DNA from: Stenotrophomonas sp. UBA2302
GTDB lineage: Bacteria; Pseudomonadota; Gammaproteobacteria; Xanthomonadales; Xanthomonadaceae
DNA: 64,000 bases
Assembly: GCA_002345545.1 (NCBI GenBank)
Contig: DDVW01000051.1
Coordinates: 20,005-84,004 of the forward strand
Direction of reading: 5' to 3'
Every line of letters starts with the position of its first letter. Within the stretch, counting starts at the first letter, position 1. This document shows, piece after piece, positions 60,506 through 64,000 of the stretch. The notes beneath the pieces are model-generated. The model did no database searches. It was not told where the DNA came from and was given only the letters and a program-made list of their open reading frames with translations. The translations under genes and the position numbers were made by a program.

Positions 60506-63500
60506 TCAGCGCCCAGCCTCTTCCGGCTGTACCCGGAACCAGGCCGCGTACAGCGCCGGCAGGAACACCAGGGTCAGCACCGTGCCGACAATCAGCCCGC
60601 CCATGATCGATATCGCCATCGAGCCGTAGAACGCGCTGCGCGAGAGCGGAATCATCGCCAGCACCGCCGCCAGCGCGGTCAGCACGATCGGCCGGAAACG
60701 GCGCACGGTGGCATCGATGATCGCGTGCCAGCGGTCATGACCGGCGTCGATGTCCTGCTGGATCTGGTCGATCAGGATCACCGAGTTGCGCATGATCATG
60801 CCGGCCAGCGCGATCGTGCCCAGCATCGCCACGAACCCGAACGGTACCCGGAACAGCAGCAGGAACAGCGTCGCGCCGATGATGCCCAGCGGTGCGGTCA
60901 CCAGCACCATCGCCGCCCGCGAGAAACTGCGCAGCTGCAGCATCAGCAAGGTCGCCACCACCGCCAGGAACAGCGGCAAGCCGGCCTTGATCGAGTCCTG
61001 CCCGCGCGCCGAATCCTCGACGGTGCCGCCGGTTTCCAGCAGGTAGCCGTCCGGCAGCGCGGCGCGGATCTGCGCCAGTGTCGGCAGGATCTGCTCGACC
61101 ACGCCCACCGGCAGGGTGTCATCGCCGATGTCGGCCCGCACCGTCACCGTCGGCAGGCGGTCGCGATGCCAGATGATGCCGTTCTCGAACGTGGATTCCA
61201 GCGTCGCCACCTGCGACAACGGCATTGCCGCGCCGCTGGCCGTGGGTATGGCCAGGCTGGCGAGCATCTCCAGCTGTGCGCGTTCGTCCTCTGGCCCGCG
61301 CAGCAACATGCCGATCTGGCGGTTGCCTTCGCGGTAGGTGCTCACATCCATGCCCGACAGCGAGCTGGTAAGGAACTGCGCAATCTGCGCACTGCTCACG
61401 CCCAATGCGCGGGCACGCTCCTGGTCAACCACCAGCCGCACCACCTTGCTCGGCTCGGACCAGTTGAGGTTGACGTTGGTGGTGTGCGGATTCTCGCGGA
61501 CCTTGTCGGCCACTTCGCGGGCGATGGCCTGCACCCGGTCGATGTGCTCGCCGGAGACACGGAACTGCACGGGATAGCCCACCGGCGGACCGTTCTCCAG
61601 CCGGGTCACGCGCAGCTGCACGTCGGAGAACTGCGGCACCACCTCGTCCAGCAGCCACTGGCGCACATCCTCGCGCGCGTGGATGTCCTCGGCCAGTACC
61701 ACGAACTGGGCGAAATTGGTCGCCGGCAGCTGCTGGTCCAGCGGCAGGTAGAAACGCGGCGACCCGCTGCCGACATAGCCGACGAAATTGGCGATGCCGC
61801 TGCGCTGCTTCAGCAACGCCTCGAACTTCTCCGCCTGCGCCTGCGTGGCGGTCAGCGAAGCGCCCTCGGCCAGTTCAATATCCACCATCAGTTCCGGCCG
61901 GGTGGAATCGGGGAAGAACTGCTGCGGGACGAAGCGGAACATCACCAGCGAGAACACGAACAGGCCGATGGTGGCGAAGATCACCAGCCAGCGCCGGCGC
62001 AGGCTGGCATCCAGGAAGCGGCGGAAGCGCTGGTAGAACGCGCTTTTGTAAGGGTCGTGGTCGTGCGCCAGCTGCTTGGGCGCGATCAGGTTGGCCAGTG
62101 CCGGATTGCGGTCGGCCCAGCGCAGCCGCAGCGCGTGCCAGCGCCCGGCAAGCGTGCCCGGCTTCGGCGGCTGCGGGTTGTGCAGGTCCGGCAGCATCTT
62201 GTCGCCCAGGTACGGGATGAACAGCACCGCGGCGATCCACGACACCACCAGCGCGATGGTCACCACCTGGAACAACGAGCGCGTGTATTCGCCGGTGCTC
62301 GATGCGGCGGTAGCGATCGGCAGAAAGCCGGCGGCGGTGATCAGCGTGCCGGTCAGCATCGGAAACGCGGTGCTGGTCCAGGCGAAGCTGGCCGCGCGCA
62401 GACGGTCATAGCCCTGCTCCATCTTGGTGGCCATCATCTCCACGGCGATGATCGCATCGTCCACCAGCAAGCCCAGCGCCAGCACCAGCGCGCCCAGCGA
62501 GATCTTGTGCAGGCCGATATCGAAGTAATGCATGACGAAGAACGTCATCGCCAGCACCAGCGGGATCGTCACCCCGACCACCAGCCCGGTGCGCAGGCCC
62601 AGCGAGAAGAAGCTGACCAGCAGCACGATGATCACCGCCTCGGCCAACACCTGCACGAACTCGCCGACCGACTCCTCCACCGCATGCGGCTGGTCGGAGA
62701 CCTTGCGCAGCTGCATCCCGGCCGGCAGCGTCTTCTGCAGCCGTTCGAACTCGGCATCCAGAGTCGCGCCGAGCTTGAGGATGTCACCGCCCTGCTTCAT
62801 CGCCACCGCGATGCCGATCGCGTCCTCGCCCATGAAACGCATCTTCGTCGAGGCCGGATCGGCAAAGCCGCGTTTGACCTGCGCGATATCGCCCAGATGG
62901 ATGGTGCGGTCGCCAGCGCGGATCGGAAACTGTTCGATCGCCTCGACCGAGTCGAACTGCCCGGACACGCGCAACTGCACGCGATCGCTGGGGGTTTCGA
63001 AGAAACTGGCCGGGGCGATGGCGTTCTGCTGCGCCAGCGCCTGCTGCACCTGCTGCAGTGAGATGCCCAGCGTGGCCAGCTTGGTGTTGGACAGCTCGAT
63101 CCAGATCTTCTCGTCCTGCAGGCCGAGCAGATCCACCTTGCCCACATCGGCCACCCGCTGCAGCTCCAGCTGGATGCGGTCGGCGTAGTCGCGCATCAGC
63201 GCGTAGTCGAAGCCCTTGCCGGTCAGAGCATAGATGTTGCCGAAGGTGTCGCCGAACTCGTCGTTGAAAAACGGCCCCACGGTTTCGGCCGGCAGCTGCG
63301 AGCGGATGTCACCGACCTTCTTGCGCACCTGGTAGAACAGCTCGGGCACGTCCTTGGAGCGCATCGAATCGCGCGCCATGAAGATCACCTGCGATTCCCC
63401 CGGCCGCGAATACGACTGGATGAACTGGTACTGGCCGGTGTTCATCAGCGCCTTCTCGATCGGCTCGGTCACCTGCCGCGACACCTGCTCCGCGGTGGCA

Positions 63501-63667
63501 CCCGGCCACAGCGTCTGCACCACCATCGCCTTGAAGGTGAACGGCGGGTCTTCGGACTGGCCCAGATGCTTGTACGACCAGGCACCGATGACCGCCATGG
63601 CGATCATCACGAACAGCACCAGCGGACGGTTGCCCAGCGCCCACTCGGAAAGATTGAAGCGGCGCAC
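60506..63667 (-). CDS. RND efflux transporter, inner-membrane permease
   Basis: A 1053-residue AcrB-type proton-driven exporter. It has the two-fold repeat of a membrane helix, a large periplasmic loop and five to six helices. The proton-relay aspartates are in LGLLVDDAIIAVEMM (helix 4), and the second half has the counterpart GMIMRNSVILIDQIQ. The N-terminus WALGNRPLVLFVMIAMAVIG is of the HAE1/acriflavine-resistance type. With the adaptor gene just upstream and an outer-membrane channel elsewhere it forms a tripartite pump. Substrates cannot be predicted. No repressor gene is visible in the window. Confidence 0.92.
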   Translation of the reverse strand: MRRFNLSEWALGNRPLVLFVMIAMAVIGAWSYKHLGQSEDPPFTFKAMVVQTLWPGATAEQVSRQVTEPIEKALMNTGQYQFIQSYSRPGESQVIFMARDSMRSKDVPELFYQVRKKVGDIRSQLPAETVGPFFNDEFGDTFGNIYALTGKGFDYALMRDYADRIQLELQRVADVGKVDLLGLQDEKIWIELSNTKLATLGISLQQVQQALAQQNAIAPASFFETPSDRVQLRVSGQFDSVEAIEQFPIRAGDRTIHLGDIAQVKRGFADPASTKMRFMGEDAIGIAVAMKQGGDILKLGATLDAEFERLQKTLPAGMQLRKVSDQPHAVEESVGEFVQVLAEAVIIVLLVSFFSLGLRTGLVVGVTIPLVLAMTFFVMHYFDIGLHKISLGALVLALGLLVDDAIIAVEMMATKMEQGYDRLRAASFAWTSTAFPMLTGTLITAAGFLPIATAASSTGEYTRSLFQVVTIALVVSWIAAVLFIPYLGDKMLPDLHNPQPPKPGTLAGRWHALRLRWADRNPALANLIAPKQLAHDHDPYKSAFYQRFRRFLDASLRRRWLVIFATIGLFVFSLVMFRFVPQQFFPDSTRPELMVDIELAEGASLTATQAQAEKFEALLKQRSGIANFVGYVGSGSPRFYLPLDQQLPATNFAQFVVLAEDIHAREDVRQWLLDEVVPQFSDVQLRVTRLENGPPVGYPVQFRVSGEHIDRVQAIAREVADKVRENPHTTNVNLNWSEPSKVVRLVVDQERARALGVSSAQIAQFLTSSLSGMDVSTYREGNRQIGMLLRGPEDERAQLEMLASLAIPTASGAAMPLSQVATLESTFENGIIWHRDRLPTVTVRADIGDDTLPVGVVEQILPTLAQIRAALPDGYLLETGGTVEDSARGQDSIKAGLPLFLAVVATLLMLQLRSFSRAAMVLVTAPLGIIGATLFLLLFRVPFGFVAMLGTIALAGMIMRNSVILIDQIQQDIDAGHDRWHAIIDATVRRFRPIVLTALAAVLAMIPLSRSAFYGSMAISIMGGLIVGTVLTLVFLPALYAAWFRVQPEEAGR

Positions 63668-63670
63668 GCC

Positions 63671-64000
63671 TCACTCCCCCTTCTGGGTGGCAGCAGCCGG
63701 CGCGAGCACCGGCTGGTTCTTGCGGTCCACGGCGATCACCGCCTGGCCTTCGCGCAGCAAATGGCCGCCGGCGGCGACCACCCAGTCATCGGCTTTCAGG
63801 CCGGACAGCACCGGCACCTTTTCCGCGCCATAGGGACCCAGCACCACCGTGCGCGCCTTCAGCGTGCTGCTGGCCGGCTCCACCACCCAGACACTGCTCT
63901 GCTGTGACGGACCGTTCTGCTGCACCGCCGCCAGTGGCACGCTCAACGCCGCCTGCCTGCCACCGGTGGCGAACACCCGTGCACTCTGGCCCAGTTCCAC
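63671..64000 (-). CDS. RND efflux periplasmic adaptor (C-terminal part)
   Basis: The last 109 codons of a membrane-fusion/adaptor protein; the start lies beyond the right edge. The piece shows the beta-barrel part (GQSARVF, ALSVPLAAVQQNG) and the membrane-proximal domain (VLSGLKADDWVVAAGGHLLREGQAV) of the AcrA/HlyD family. Only 3 bp separate it from the permease gene, so the two form an operon. The C-terminal tail is short. Confidence 0.88.
   Translation of the reverse strand: MELGQSARVFATGGRQAALSVPLAAVQQNGPSQQSSVWVVEPASSTLKARTVVLGPYGAEKVPVLSGLKADDWVVAAGGHLLREGQAVIAVDRKNQPVLAPAAATQKGE

Noticed and set aside
59318..63061. 1247-codon plus-strand frame opposite the GGDEF and RND genes
   Set aside because: It overlaps two recognised minus-strand genes and their intergenic gap; the His/Gln/Arg-rich product is a GC-skew artefact.

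Overview
The window is a GC-rich gammaproteobacterial chromosome segment. It looks like Xanthomonadaceae (Xanthomonas / Stenotrophomonas / Pseudoxanthomonas group): the order yebC-ruvC-ruvA-kup-ruvB-ybgC-tolQ, the ilvC-ilvG-ilvM-threonine dehydratase-leuA-leuCDB super-operon, several TonB-dependent receptors and a DUF3011 secreted protein all fit that family. The genus cannot be fixed from the sequence alone. No rRNA, tRNA, CRISPR array, insertion sequence or prophage was seen.

Layout. 1-8.9 kb (minus strand): Holliday-junction resolution genes with a potassium transporter inserted, the start of the tol-pal operon, a lipase-like hydrolase, a GNAT acetyltransferase and aspS. 9-23.5 kb: a triple-repeat DUF3011 secreted protein, an uncharacterised secreted protein, a YheS-type ABC-F ATPase, two convergent TonB-dependent receptors (the second with an AraC-type regulator directly upstream), a membrane-anchored CadC-like regulator with a beta-propeller, an ion-channel-like protein with a degenerate filter, and a DUF4136 lipoprotein. 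23.5-27.5 kb: thiC under a TPP riboswitch, and gamma-glutamyltransferase.

27.65-44.99 kb (plus strand): the centrepiece, a tightly packed 15-gene operon for an MSHA-like (type IVb-related) pilus or pseudopilus machine. It encodes GspM/PilO-like, GspL/PilN-like and MshK/PilP-like inner-membrane proteins, a lipoprotein secretin (MshL-like), an MshN-like TPR protein, an ExeA/MshM-like ATPase with a peptidoglycan-binding domain, an MshE/GspE-like ATPase, a GspF/MshG-like platform protein and six prepilin-like proteins. Two prepilins are clear paralogues at either side of the assembly genes. Three others are unusually large (361, 433 and 868 residues) and carry internal hydrophobic segments; the 868-residue one lacks the conserved Glu5. 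No prepilin peptidase or retraction ATPase is encoded here. A BTAD/SARP-type regulator lies convergently at the end of the operon. The operon's upstream region holds two 7-bp direct repeats with an 11-bp period just before a possible -10 element, the geometry known for SARP binding sites.

46.4-56 kb: the branched-chain amino-acid super-operon ilvC-G-M-threonine dehydratase-leuA-C-D-B. It is preceded by a newly read 39-codon leader peptide with seven consecutive Leu/Val/Ile codons and a rho-independent attenuator; its predicted transcription start falls on the leader AUG. A 142-bp inverted-repeat element separates ilvC from ilvG. 56-64 kb: NADP-type glutamate dehydrogenase, a large Reg_prop/Y_Y_Y/GGDEF diguanylate cyclase, and an RND efflux permease with the 3' end of its adaptor gene running off the window.
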